64,000 nucleotides of DNA from Nonlabens agnitus (GTDB lineage: Bacteria > Bacteroidota > Bacteroidia > Flavobacteriales > Flavobacteriaceae): positions 2,270,501 through 2,334,500 of the forward strand of contig NZ_MQUC01000003.1 of NCBI RefSeq assembly GCF_002994045.1, read 5' to 3'. The notes beneath the pieces were generated by a model. That model did no database searches, was not told where the DNA came from, and was given only the letters and a program-made list of their open reading frames with translations. Below are positions 18,948 to 26,983 of this stretch, piece after piece. A program made the position numbers and the translations under genes. Numbering within the stretch: the stretch's first letter is position 1; each line of letters opens with the position of its first letter.

Positions 18948-18976
18948 AATAGCCTGTCAGTGACAGGCTATTTTTA
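18948..18976 (+). terminator. Terminator after asnS
   Basis: The stem AATAGCCTG (18948-18956) and CAGGCTATT (18964-18972) has a TCAGTGA loop that can pair further, and is followed by Ts. Confidence 0.88.
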
Positions 18977-19066
18977 TGTTGAGCAATTCCATACCTTAAC
19001 ATTTATAGTTTCAATGGGATTTATAAAACTGGGTTTCTTTATTTTTACTAGTCAAGTACATCTATC

Positions 19067-20515
19067 ATGCTTAAACAGTCCTTAAATTTTAAGCTTTCGC
19101 AAAAGCTATCGCCGCAGCAGATCCAACTCATGAAGTTGATCCAGCTGCCCACGCAGGCTTTTGAACAACGTGTCAAATCAGAGCTGGAAGAGAATCCTGC
19201 GTTAGATAATGGCAAGGAAAAAAGCGAAGATGAGTATGATGAATTTTCCAACGAGAATGAATACGATGATGCTCCAGAGCCAGACATCAATGTGGATGAT
19301 TATTTGAGTGACGATGAGATTCCAGAATACCGCACGAGAGCTAACAACTACAGCTCTGATGATGAGGAGACCAGCATACCTTACGCTTCAGGAAAGTCCT
19401 TTACACAGTCTTTAAAAGATCAGCTCAATACAAGAAGATTGAGTGAAGAAGATCAAGGCATTGCAGAGTTTCTCGTGGGAAGCATTGACAATAGCGGATA
19501 TATAAGACGCAGCCTCGAGGATATTACAGATGATCTTGCCTTTACCATGAATATTTATACTACGGTAGAAAAGGTGGAGAAAGTGCTCAAGATTGTTCAC
19601 CAGTTAGATCCTGCCGGTGTTGGTGCTAGAGATTTACAAGAATGTCTGGTGATTCAGCTTTCGCGAAAGCGTAACAACCCAGCTACCGAACTTGCTCTTA
19701 AAATCGTTAAAGATTCCTTTGATGCTTTTAGCAAGAAACACTACAAAAAACTGATCGCGAAATATCATATCACAGAAGATGATCTGCGCGACGTGATTGA
19801 AGAAATAAGTCATTTGAACCCTAAGCCTGGTAGTTCCTACGCTGGTGGTTCCACTCGTATTGTAGAACAAGTCGTACCAGATTTTACCATAAGAATTAAA
19901 GATGGTGAGCTGGAACTGACCCTTAATGGTCGCAACACTCCAGAATTGCATGTGAGCCGCGATTATTCCAATATGTTGAAAGGTTATAAAGAAGCAAAGG
20001 AAAAGACCAAGTCGCAAAAAGATGCGGTCATGTTTATCAAGCAGAAACTTGATGGCGCAAAATGGTTTATAGAGGCTATTAAGCAACGTCAAGAAACCTT
20101 GTTTATGACCATGTCCTCCATCATGAATTATCAAAAGGAGTATTTCATGACCGGTGATGAGCGTAATTTGCGACCCATGATTCTCAAGGATATTGCAGAC
20201 GAGATTCAAATGGACGTTTCTACCGTTTCTAGGGTTGCAAACAGCAAATATGTGGACACACCTTACGGAACAAAATTGATTAAGGAATTCTTCTCCGAGT
20301 CCATGACTAACACAGATGGAGAAGAAGTCTCCACTCGTGAGATCAAGAAAATACTGGAAACGGTCATTGGTGATGAGAGTAAAAGAAAACCTCTAACCGA
20401 TCAACGTCTCGCCGAAATACTCAAGGAAAAGGGATATCCCATTGCCCGTAGGACCGTTGCCAAGTATCGAGAGCAGCTCGATATTCCCGTAGCGCGTTTA
20501 CGCAAAGAAATTTAA
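19067..20515 (+). CDS. rpoN: RNA polymerase sigma-54 factor
   Basis: 482 residues. It directs RNA polymerase to -24/-12 promoters that need an AAA+ activator. Region I is the Gln/Leu-rich N-terminus (LKQSLNFKLSQKLSPQQIQLMKLIQLP), region II is acidic (residues ~45-90), and the C-terminus contains the helix-turn-helix and the RpoN box ARRTVAKYRE. A palindrome copy (19657-19670) encodes LSRKR in the core-binding region. No sigma-54 activator is visible in the window. The next gene begins 6 bases after the stop. Confidence 0.97.
   Translation: MLKQSLNFKLSQKLSPQQIQLMKLIQLPTQAFEQRVKSELEENPALDNGKEKSEDEYDEFSNENEYDDAPEPDINVDDYLSDDEIPEYRTRANNYSSDDEETSIPYASGKSFTQSLKDQLNTRRLSEEDQGIAEFLVGSIDNSGYIRRSLEDITDDLAFTMNIYTTVEKVEKVLKIVHQLDPAGVGARDLQECLVIQLSRKRNNPATELALKIVKDSFDAFSKKHYKKLIAKYHITEDDLRDVIEEISHLNPKPGSSYAGGSTRIVEQVVPDFTIRIKDGELELTLNGRNTPELHVSRDYSNMLKGYKEAKEKTKSQKDAVMFIKQKLDGAKWFIEAIKQRQETLFMTMSSIMNYQKEYFMTGDERNLRPMILKDIADEIQMDVSTVSRVANSKYVDTPYGTKLIKEFFSESMTNTDGEEVSTREIKKILETVIGDESKRKPLTDQRLAEILKEKGYPIARRTVAKYREQLDIPVARLRKEI
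19657..19670. repeat. Dispersed palindrome, copy 5 (in rpoN, reduced)
   Basis: A 14-bp core GCTTTCGCGAAAGC, flanked by CA on the left and GT on the right, so the outer bases of the full element are lost or were never acquired. Encodes LSRKR. Confidence 0.85.
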
Positions 20516-20521
20516 TCTACA

Positions 20522-21124
20522 ATGAAATGGTTCTTGAGGGTCTGGAGTTTTATTTCAAGTCCATTGTTAGTGCCACTGGCAATCTCCATTTGGTTCTTGA
20601 GTTATGCAGGTAGTTTTTCAGATCCTGTTATAAAGCTTAAGCTTTACATCATCGCCTTATTTACTGTTGGCATACCATTACTTTTATATGCCGTATTATA
20701 CTCCTTAAAATTAGCAGATAGCATTCATCTATCTTCTACAAAGGAGCGTTTGATCCCATTACTGATATATGGAATATTAATTATTACCATTGTAAAATTA
20801 GCTTTCGACGATGGTATGTTCATGCCTCTTTACTTCTTTTTTATTGGCATCTTGATGTCCACCATTATCGCGCTTATTTTGGCACTATTCCAGTTTAAGA
20901 TCAGTTTGCACATGATGGGAATGGCTGGAGCGTTGGCATTTGTAATTCTATTGGGATTCTATCTTAAAGTAGATTTGATCTATTATGTGATAGGCCTCGC
21001 AATTGCTACAGGATTGACAGCAACCTCAAGACTATCCATGAAAGCACACACTCCAGCAGAATTGATTTTTGGTACCGTGATGGGTATTGCGGTTCAGGTG
21101 GTGGTAGCCGCATATTATGTTTAA
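20522..21124 (+). CDS. PAP2-like polytopic membrane protein
   Basis: 200 residues with about six hydrophobic helices. The segments KISLHMMG and ATSRLSMKAHTPAELIFGTVMG resemble the second and third motifs of PAP2 phosphatases (SxxxH and Rx5HxxxD), with Glu in place of the final Asp, so catalytic activity is uncertain. It starts 6 bases after rpoN and is probably co-transcribed. It ends 4 bases into the convergent porT-like gene. Function unknown. Confidence 0.65.
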   Translation: MKWFLRVWSFISSPLLVPLAISIWFLSYAGSFSDPVIKLKLYIIALFTVGIPLLLYAVLYSLKLADSIHLSSTKERLIPLLIYGILIITIVKLAFDDGMFMPLYFFFIGILMSTIIALILALFQFKISLHMMGMAGALAFVILLGFYLKVDLIYYVIGLAIATGLTATSRLSMKAHTPAELIFGTVMGIAVQVVVAAYYV

Positions 21125-21840
21125 AGGAAATAAAACTCGATACCAAATTTGATGATCTGCAGTCCTACATCGTCTCCATCAACAGTGACTGCATTTTTAT
21201 CAAACATATCATTGAGGCTATAATTGACAAAGGCATTGAAACTTCCATTACCTATAGCCAGAGTTGCATGGTATCTCAATCTATTAAGTTCTGGAACATC
21301 AGTCTGACGAATTAACACATCGCCATCTTTAAAAGTAGATCTAAAAAAGTACATGTAACCTACTTTAAAACCAGGATAGATACGCCAAAAATTAAATGTC
21401 GTAGGAGTGGATGTACGCCACCTAAATTGAATGGGAACTTCTACCAAATTAGTACTGAACCTATTGGCATCAGAGTTGTCCTGAATGTTTTCAATCGTCC
21501 TGAACACGGTTCGCTCGTTGATGGTCTCACAAATAACCAAGTTGGAGTTATAGGTGTTAGAAGATAAACCCAACCCAACTCCAAGAGCAACATTACGTCG
21601 TTGATTGATGGGCATATCTCTAATAAAACCCAAGTGCAACCCACCAGAAAAACCATTTTGGGAAAAACTAGACGGGTCATTCACCACCAGATTGAACGAT
21701 AGTCCTAAATAGAATTGATCTTCTCGATACAAACTATCTACCACTTCTGGAATCGCATTCTCATCGCTAGGAAGATCTGCTGGCTGCGCCCACGATAGGC
21801 TGATGAAAAGAAACGAGAATGTAAACAGTAGTGACTTCAT
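21121..21840 (-). CDS. PorT/SprT-like outer membrane beta-barrel protein
   Basis: 239 residues. A signal peptide ends in SLSWAQ, followed by a short acidic linker and a beta-barrel with alternating aromatic strands, ending in GIEFYFL. Size, layout and position next to an exbB/exbD cluster agree with PorT/SprT, an outer-membrane component of the type IX secretion system. I recall the same arrangement in other Flavobacteriaceae but cannot check it, and a generic porin-family protein is the alternative. It is separated from the exbD genes by a terminator, so it probably has its own transcript. Confidence 0.6.
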   Translation of the reverse strand: MKSLLFTFSFLFISLSWAQPADLPSDENAIPEVVDSLYREDQFYLGLSFNLVVNDPSSFSQNGFSGGLHLGFIRDMPINQRRNVALGVGLGLSSNTYNSNLVICETINERTVFRTIENIQDNSDANRFSTNLVEVPIQFRWRTSTPTTFNFWRIYPGFKVGYMYFFRSTFKDGDVLIRQTDVPELNRLRYHATLAIGNGSFNAFVNYSLNDMFDKNAVTVDGDDVGLQIIKFGIEFYFL

Positions 21841-21879
21841 TACTTAAATATAGACTAACTCGCAGTTACTTTAAACAAA

Positions 21880-21908
21880 AAAACCATCCTGAAAATCAGG
21901 ATGGTTTT
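21880..21908 (-). terminator. Terminator after the exbB-exbD cluster
   Basis: The stem AAAACCATCCTGA (21880-21892) and TCAGGATGGTTTT (21896-21908) has a 3-nt loop and is flanked by A and T runs, so it can act in both directions. It lies between the last exbD and the porT-like gene. Confidence 0.85.
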
Positions 21909-21927
21909 TTAATAATTGAATCACTAT

Positions 21928-22413
21928 TTATTTCTTAAGGTTACGCATAGGATCACCATTCTTTGCGGTGTAGTTAATTTTTAACGCCATAGCCTCACGC
22001 AATTCCTGTTTCACATCGGTAAGTACTCCAACTTTAGAGCCACTATCTACCTTAAGAGAAACCATCATTTCATCCTGAATATCTTCAGGCATATCGTTAC
22101 GCTTTGTATTTACATACGTTTGAACCTCTTCAACTGTAGAAATCTTGTCTCCTAATTGAATTACGTCAGTAACACCATAGGTTTTTTGGTATTGTGCACT
22201 AGGCTTTCCTATGTAGATGTATATCAGTTTATTCTTGCTCTCTAGTTTTTCAACCTGATTAGCATTAGGCAACTTATTCTCAATCTTCAACTCATCTTCT
22301 CTCATCACGGTTGCTACCATGAAAAAGAACAAAAGCATGAAAACGATATCTGGAAGCGATGCTGTAGAGATCGCAGGTAAGTCACCACTTTTTTGTTTTT
22401 TAAATTTTGACAT
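21928..22413 (-). CDS. exbD: Biopolymer transporter ExbD/TolR (second copy)
   Basis: 161 residues. It is a single-helix inner-membrane protein that uses the proton gradient with ExbB to energise TonB or Tol systems. The N-terminal cytoplasmic tail (KKQKSGDLPAISTAS) is followed by the helix LPDIVFMLLFFFMVATVM with the essential Asp, then a periplasmic domain. It starts 3 bases after the stop of the longer exbD gene at 22417-23040, so the two are translated from one message. It ends before the terminator at 21880. Confidence 0.93.
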   Translation of the reverse strand: MSKFKKQKSGDLPAISTASLPDIVFMLLFFFMVATVMREDELKIENKLPNANQVEKLESKNKLIYIYIGKPSAQYQKTYGVTDVIQLGDKISTVEEVQTYVNTKRNDMPEDIQDEMMVSLKVDSGSKVGVLTDVKQELREAMALKINYTAKNGDPMRNLKK

Positions 22414-22416
22414 AAT

Positions 22417-23040
22417 TTATGATTCTTGTGGTTCAGCTTCAGACAACTTCAATGGAAAAAGATCACGGATCAAGTTGACTTGCTCTTCTAACTTTTCGTA
22501 TTCTGGAGTTTCCTTTTCGGTTTCAGGCCATTCCTTGTAACGTAGATACATATCCTCATAAGATTCGTTGTATCTCTTGTTAGACTCTCTATTACGTAAG
22601 ATTGTGTAAGCACGAACCAATTCGTTATATACAGTCACGTACGTGTTATACGTTGCTTGACGGTCATTTACCAAAGAAATTACAGCCTTATCTGGATTGT
22701 CTGAACTTTCAGGATCACGCTCACCTTCACAATAAGCACATCCAGCAGGTCCTTCACCACCACCGTTATCCAAAAACTTTACTGCAGCAGCAGTTAAATC
22801 TTTGATCTCCATGTCCTCATTTTCAACCAAAAGACGATTGTCTTGGTTAACTAGAACTTGGAAGATATTCTTCTGCTTGATCTTAGGTGGAGTAACCTCA
22901 TCCGGCACAGGTGGCGGTAGTTTACTCTGAATACCACTATCTACTTCAATGGTTGTAGTAACCAGGAAGAATATCAATAGAAGAAATGCGATATCTGCCA
23001 TAGATCCAGCATTAACTTCGGGTGCAGATCTTTTAGCCAT
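22417..23040 (-). CDS. exbD: Biopolymer transporter ExbD/TolR (first copy, extended)
   Basis: 207 residues, longer than the usual ~140-160. The N-terminal helix SMADIAFLLLIFFLVTTTI has the conserved Asp. The periplasmic domain includes an inserted segment with CAYCEGE (CxxC-like) and a charged C-terminal extension rich in Tyr, Arg and Glu. Two non-identical ExbD proteins beside one ExbB are usual in Bacteroidota. The Cys pair could form a disulfide in the periplasm (inference). Confidence 0.92.
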   Translation of the reverse strand: MAKRSAPEVNAGSMADIAFLLLIFFLVTTTIEVDSGIQSKLPPPVPDEVTPPKIKQKNIFQVLVNQDNRLLVENEDMEIKDLTAAAVKFLDNGGGEGPAGCAYCEGERDPESSDNPDKAVISLVNDRQATYNTYVTVYNELVRAYTILRNRESNKRYNESYEDMYLRYKEWPETEKETPEYEKLEEQVNLIRDLFPLKLSEAEPQES

Positions 23041-23043
23041 AAT

Positions 23044-23520
23044 TTATTTTTTTACAAGTTTAGTTGCTCCAGCCCACAAGATCGATCCTATCGCTAGGAT
23101 ACCGATAATATAGAATGTCCAGAGCGCAGCGCCGATCCATTGTGAATCGCCAACGGTAAGTGCTTCACCGTCATCAAGCATCACTTGTTTTCCTGTTGCT
23201 GGATCTAGTGTGCTATTATCAGCAAATACGAAATACGCCAATAAAATGATAACAAGCATTATGCCAACTGATACGGCAGCACTCTTAAGAGCACCAGGTT
23301 TTGTAAATAAATTGATGACTACAAATGCTGCAACCAAGACCAAAATAATGAGCATCACCAAATAAGCAATGTACATCATAGGGACTACGGTCATACCTTG
23401 AACGCCGTCTTCGTCCATCTGGATGGGATCGTCACCTACACTAAGCGCGTATATAAAGAATACGGCTGCGATAAGGCACAACGCCATTGATAAATATTTT
23501 AATACTTTATGTAAAATCAT
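23044..23520 (-). CDS. Small membrane protein in the exbB-exbD cluster
   Basis: 158 residues with about four hydrophobic helices and a periplasmic-looking acidic loop between the first two. No domain recognised. It lies between exbB (24 bases upstream) and exbD (3 bases downstream), so it is co-transcribed with the proton-channel genes and may be an accessory subunit of that complex. The association is inferred from position only. Confidence 0.75.
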   Translation of the reverse strand: MILHKVLKYLSMALCLIAAVFFIYALSVGDDPIQMDEDGVQGMTVVPMMYIAYLVMLIILVLVAAFVVINLFTKPGALKSAAVSVGIMLVIILLAYFVFADNSTLDPATGKQVMLDDGEALTVGDSQWIGAALWTFYIIGILAIGSILWAGATKLVKK

Positions 23521-23544
23521 GATTAAGTATTGATTAAGGGTTAA

Positions 23545-24327
23545 TTACAGCTTACCGTTCTTGTAATCTACAAGAATATCGATAAGAGTAATAGAAGCAT
23601 CTTCCATATCGTTCACGATACTATCGATTTTAGCAACGATATAGTTATAGAAAATCTGCAGGATGATCGCAACGATCAAACCAAATACAGTCGTCAAAAG
23701 TGCTACCTTAATACCAGTTGCAACAAGTGCAGGTTCCATAGTTCCAGCCTCTGCAATACTATCAAAGGACTTGATCATACCTATTACCGTACCCATGAAC
23801 CCAAGCATAGGAGCAAGAGCGATAAATAGGGATACCCATGATACATTCTTCTCTAGTTGTCCCATTTGAACACCACCGTAAGCTACAACTGCTTTCTCAG
23901 CAGCCTCTACGCTTTCGTCAGCTCTATCAAGACCTTGGTAATAGATAGATGCAACAGGACCCTTTGTGTTACGACACACATCTTTGGCAGCTTCAATACC
24001 ACCGCTTTTAAGAGCCTCTTCTACATCTGCAGCTAATTTCTTAGAGTTTGTAGTAGAAAGGTTTAAGTAGATAATTCTTTCTATAGCTATAGCAAGTCCT
24101 AAGATCAAACAAACTAGTACGATAGACATAAATAGAGGTCCACCTTCTATAAATCGTTTTTTAAGTTCTTGATGAAAACTAACTGTTTCCACAGTTTCTG
24201 GTTCATCTTGGGCTGCTACAAGTGCAGTAACCGCTGTGTTAGTAGTCGTTGTAGTTGCCGTTGCAGTAGTTGACATTCCTAGTATCATTACAACTGCCAT
24301 GAACAAAATTGAAAGTGATCGTTTCAT
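23545..24327 (-). CDS. exbB: MotA/TolQ/ExbB proton channel protein
   Basis: 260 residues. An N-terminal signal-like helix with a Thr/Ala-rich linker (TTATATTTTTNTAVTA) precedes the three-helix ExbB core. The LAPMLGFMGTVIGMIKSF and GIKVALLTTVFGLIVAIILQIFYN segments are diagnostic. It forms the inner-membrane proton channel with the two downstream ExbD proteins, energising TonB-dependent receptors such as the two in this window. First gene of a four-gene minus-strand unit. Confidence 0.93.
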   Translation of the reverse strand: MKRSLSILFMAVVMILGMSTTATATTTTTNTAVTALVAAQDEPETVETVSFHQELKKRFIEGGPLFMSIVLVCLILGLAIAIERIIYLNLSTTNSKKLAADVEEALKSGGIEAAKDVCRNTKGPVASIYYQGLDRADESVEAAEKAVVAYGGVQMGQLEKNVSWVSLFIALAPMLGFMGTVIGMIKSFDSIAEAGTMEPALVATGIKVALLTTVFGLIVAIILQIFYNYIVAKIDSIVNDMEDASITLIDILVDYKNGKL

Positions 24328-24900
24328 TTGAAGATTTATTGATTATATGATTTTTCTAATAAAGGGCTAAATATATAATTTATTGTGGTAAAACCGAACC
24401 GCAAACCTATTTCTATAAGATTTTAACCAATATTTTTTTGAGGTCAGATCTACTAGGACAATCCTTAATAATTGCTTACGAGGGTTAAGAAATCGGCACT
24501 TTCACTGGCCTTGCTGTTCTAGTTTGCTACATATCAATTAGAAAGAACAATTTGTGATTATTAGCGACTTTGATTTTGAGGTATTCGCTTTCGCGAAAGC
24601 GAACTAGACACCAACATATTTCTGCAAAAAACTTGGGACTGTTTAGTACAACGTCATTAGTTGCCTTCTAGTGTTCGCCTAAACTTTATGAATCATACTA
24701 TTTAAGTCTTTTGAATCAAGTCTAACTTCTCAAGCCAACAGCTACTTAAGATCGATGTCGTATCCACCATTGTTATCCTACTAATTTCTGGCTGCGCGTT
24801 TTACAACTTTGGCTATAAAAAATGAGCGCAGGATTCAAGCCATCGTAAGTGTCTGGGCAGCTTCATGGAAACTGAAATGGGCAAAAAGCCTAGGTCATTT
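24328..24900. other. 573-base gap between exbB and the App1-like gene
   Basis: No gene is supported. It contains the palindrome copy at 24584-24603 and presumably the exbB promoter at the left end. An open stretch of about 36 codons at 24714-24825 reads ILLISGCAFYNFGYKK, which looks like a lipoprotein signal, but it has no start codon and may be a remnant. Confidence 0.6.
24584..24603. repeat. Dispersed palindrome, copy 6 (intergenic)
   Basis: A full 20-bp copy in the large gap between exbB and the App1-like gene, about 260 bases from the nearer gene. Confidence 0.97.
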
Positions 24901-25860
24901 TTATGTATCCAAATAGGTCTTGGAGTGTTGCCTGGCCTCTGCACTATTCTCAAAATAACACACAGGCGTACCGGCAGCCATTATCTCTTCAAGTAAAGAG
25001 GAAACTTTTCCTCTTTTAGATTTACTTACCTGTCGAATGTAAACGGCTAAGATCCTTTTGGGATGTTCTTTAAAAACCTCACTGTATATATAAGGATCCT
25101 GTTGGGTGTCGTCGCCCAACAATACAAACGACCGATCTGGATAGAATTCCAGAATATCATTTATGCGATGTAATTTATGATCGTGATTGCCGCCGCCAGA
25201 GGCCAGTAGATCAAACACACCACTTTTTATCGACTTTAGAAAAAAAACAGCTTTAGGAAACTGATGGAGAATGGTGAATTTTTCAATAAAACTATATAGA
25301 TTCCATTCACTACTGGAAACATAAAAGAACAGTGCTGGTTGCAAATCTGGCTTATCGATGTGTGCAAGTTCCCTGTAATGCTGGACCACACCTTTGAAGA
25401 AATTACGCTTGTTGATATTTCTGGTCAATAGAATGTAGATCTTCTTAAATATATTTCCAGAATGGGACACTAAAAAGGTATCATCAATATCTGAAATGAT
25501 CCCATAACCTGACGCGGCTTTCAATAAAGAGCCTTTGGAAACTATTCTTTCAGAACCCATATTCACCGTAACGGTGGCTTCGTGCCATCCAGCCTCAATG
25601 TCCAGTTGATGCTGCAGATTGAAAACGTAAAACCCGTTTTTGTCGGTTTCAACGGTTTGCGTGATGCCTTTAAATTCAAGAGTGACAGAAATACCTGATA
25701 AGGTCTTTATACTTAAAGTACGCCACATATAGTAGGCATATCTTAACCAACTGTGTTCAAGATTAAAACTGGACGGATCGGTTTTCTTAAAAACGTGTCC
25801 ACTGGTATAAAGGTGATTATCATTGACAAAGCCTCTATATACTTTAAGTTTTAATTTCAT
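24901..25860 (-). CDS. App1-like phosphatidate phosphatase (DUF2183)
   Basis: 319 residues. The C-terminal half holds the App1/DUF2183 phosphatase domain: ISDIDDTFLVS (DxDxT catalytic motif near residue 145), FFYVSSSEWNLY and FVLLGDDTQQDPYIY. The N-terminal half is a beta-rich region with GISVTLEFKG, common in these proteins. In yeast, App1 removes phosphate from phosphatidate to give diacylglycerol. The start is 46 bases from the divergent diacylglycerol kinase-like gene, which would catalyse the reverse conversion. Substrate in this organism is inferred. Confidence 0.82.
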   Translation of the reverse strand: MKLKLKVYRGFVNDNHLYTSGHVFKKTDPSSFNLEHSWLRYAYYMWRTLSIKTLSGISVTLEFKGITQTVETDKNGFYVFNLQHQLDIEAGWHEATVTVNMGSERIVSKGSLLKAASGYGIISDIDDTFLVSHSGNIFKKIYILLTRNINKRNFFKGVVQHYRELAHIDKPDLQPALFFYVSSSEWNLYSFIEKFTILHQFPKAVFFLKSIKSGVFDLLASGGGNHDHKLHRINDILEFYPDRSFVLLGDDTQQDPYIYSEVFKEHPKRILAVYIRQVSKSKRGKVSSLLEEIMAAGTPVCYFENSAEARQHSKTYLDT

Positions 25861-25906
25861 TGACGGTACCGCAATTTATCTACTTTTAAATATAAGTACT
25901 CTACTT

Positions 25907-26785
25907 ATGAACACGCTTTCTTCTCAAGATAAATTGTTACTCATTGTCAACCCCATCGCCGGCGGGACAGATAAAGCTGCATATGTTGATACGGTAAAGA
26001 AACTGATAGAGCATCGGTGGACCCTTGAGGTTTTTTACACGACTGGAGAGAACGATGCTTCCAGTATAAAAGATGTCATCGATAATTATCAGCCAGATCG
26101 CATCATGGTTATGGGTGGTGATGGCACCATCAAACTAGCCGCTGAAATTGTTACCAATAAAATCCCCATTGCCATCTTGCCTGCTGGATCTTCTAACGGT
26201 CTCGCTACAGATCTTGATATACCCATGGAAGAAAGTGCAGCGATCCAGATTGCGTTGGGCTCCAATGCTAAGGTTATCGACACACTATACATCAACGATG
26301 GATTAGGCCTGCATATAAGCGACATAGGACTCAATGCAGAATTGATTAGAGAATATGACAGCGGTACCATTAGAGGTCATCTGGGATATGCGTTACAAGT
26401 CATTCCTACTTTATGGAAAAGTGAGACGCCTTGTAAATTCAAAATCATCACTAAGGATGAAACCAGGGAAGTGACGGCCGTCATGGTTGCCTTTGCAAAT
26501 AGCAAGAAATTTGGTACCGGTGTTACCGTCAATCCTAACAGCAGTATGGAAGACGGCTATTTTGAAGTACTTATCTTCAAAAATCTAGACCCTATAGATG
26601 TAGTCAAAACTATGATGGGCAGCATACCACTGGATTCAGAATTTGTAGAAATAATTAAGACCCAAGAAGCCATTGTTACTACTGAGAAACCAGTGAGTTT
26701 TCAAATTGACGGAGAATACTGCAGCGAGAAGACCAAAGTTAAAGTTTCTATTCTACCCGGCAATCTTTGCGTGATGGTGCCCTAA
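25907..26785 (+). CDS. Diacylglycerol kinase-family lipid kinase
   Basis: 292 residues from the ATG at 25907, directly before KLLLIVNPIAGG, the usual N-terminus of the family; the upstream in-frame start at 25823 lies inside the divergent gene and is rejected. The motifs VNPIAGG, VMGGDGTIKLAAE and ILPAGSSNGLATDL are the nucleotide-binding and catalytic elements of the DAGK/YegS/BmrU fold. It probably phosphorylates diacylglycerol or a related lipid at the membrane. Transcribed divergently from the App1-like phosphatase. Confidence 0.88.
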   Translation: MNTLSSQDKLLLIVNPIAGGTDKAAYVDTVKKLIEHRWTLEVFYTTGENDASSIKDVIDNYQPDRIMVMGGDGTIKLAAEIVTNKIPIAILPAGSSNGLATDLDIPMEESAAIQIALGSNAKVIDTLYINDGLGLHISDIGLNAELIREYDSGTIRGHLGYALQVIPTLWKSETPCKFKIITKDETREVTAVMVAFANSKKFGTGVTVNPNSSMEDGYFEVLIFKNLDPIDVVKTMMGSIPLDSEFVEIIKTQEAIVTTEKPVSFQIDGEYCSEKTKVKVSILPGNLCVMVP

Positions 26786-26807
26786 TAGCACTAGTGATCA
26801 AAAAATA

Positions 26808-26840
26808 AAAGCCCGAATTCACAGTTGGAATTCAGGCTTT
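26808..26840 (+). terminator. Terminator between lipid kinase and tRNA-Ser
   Basis: AAAGCCCGAATTC (26808-26820) and GAATTCAGGCTTT (26828-26840) pair with one mismatch. It lies between the convergent lipid kinase gene and tRNA-Ser and can serve both. Confidence 0.75.
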
Positions 26841-26847
26841 CTTGATG

Positions 26848-26932
26848 CAGTGAGGAAGGGATTCGAACCCTCGAAACGTTGCCGTTTACACGCTTTCCAG
26901 GCGTGCGCCTTCGACCGCTCGGCCACCTCACT
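26848..26932 (-). tRNA. tRNA-Ser (anticodon GGA)
   Basis: Reading the minus strand, a 7-bp acceptor stem AGTGAGG / CCTCACT encloses a D arm beginning GCCGAG, an anticodon stem-loop CACGC-CTGGAAA-GCGTG with anticodon GGA (26896-26898), a long variable arm and a T arm with GGTTCGAATCC. The long variable arm marks it as a class II tRNA for serine. CCA is not encoded. Confidence 0.96.
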
Positions 26933-26983
26933 AATTTAAGATTGCAAGATTACGACTTTATGTCGCTCTGTGCAAGAATCAAT

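Noticed and set aside
19090-19108. Palindrome-like AAGCTTTCGCAAAAGCT in the rpoN start region
   Set aside because: It differs in the centre (GCAAAAG) and encodes the conserved LSQKL motif of sigma-54, so it is probably coincidence.
24714-24825. 36-codon frame with lipoprotein-like LLISGC
   Set aside because: No start codon and too short; possibly a remnant.
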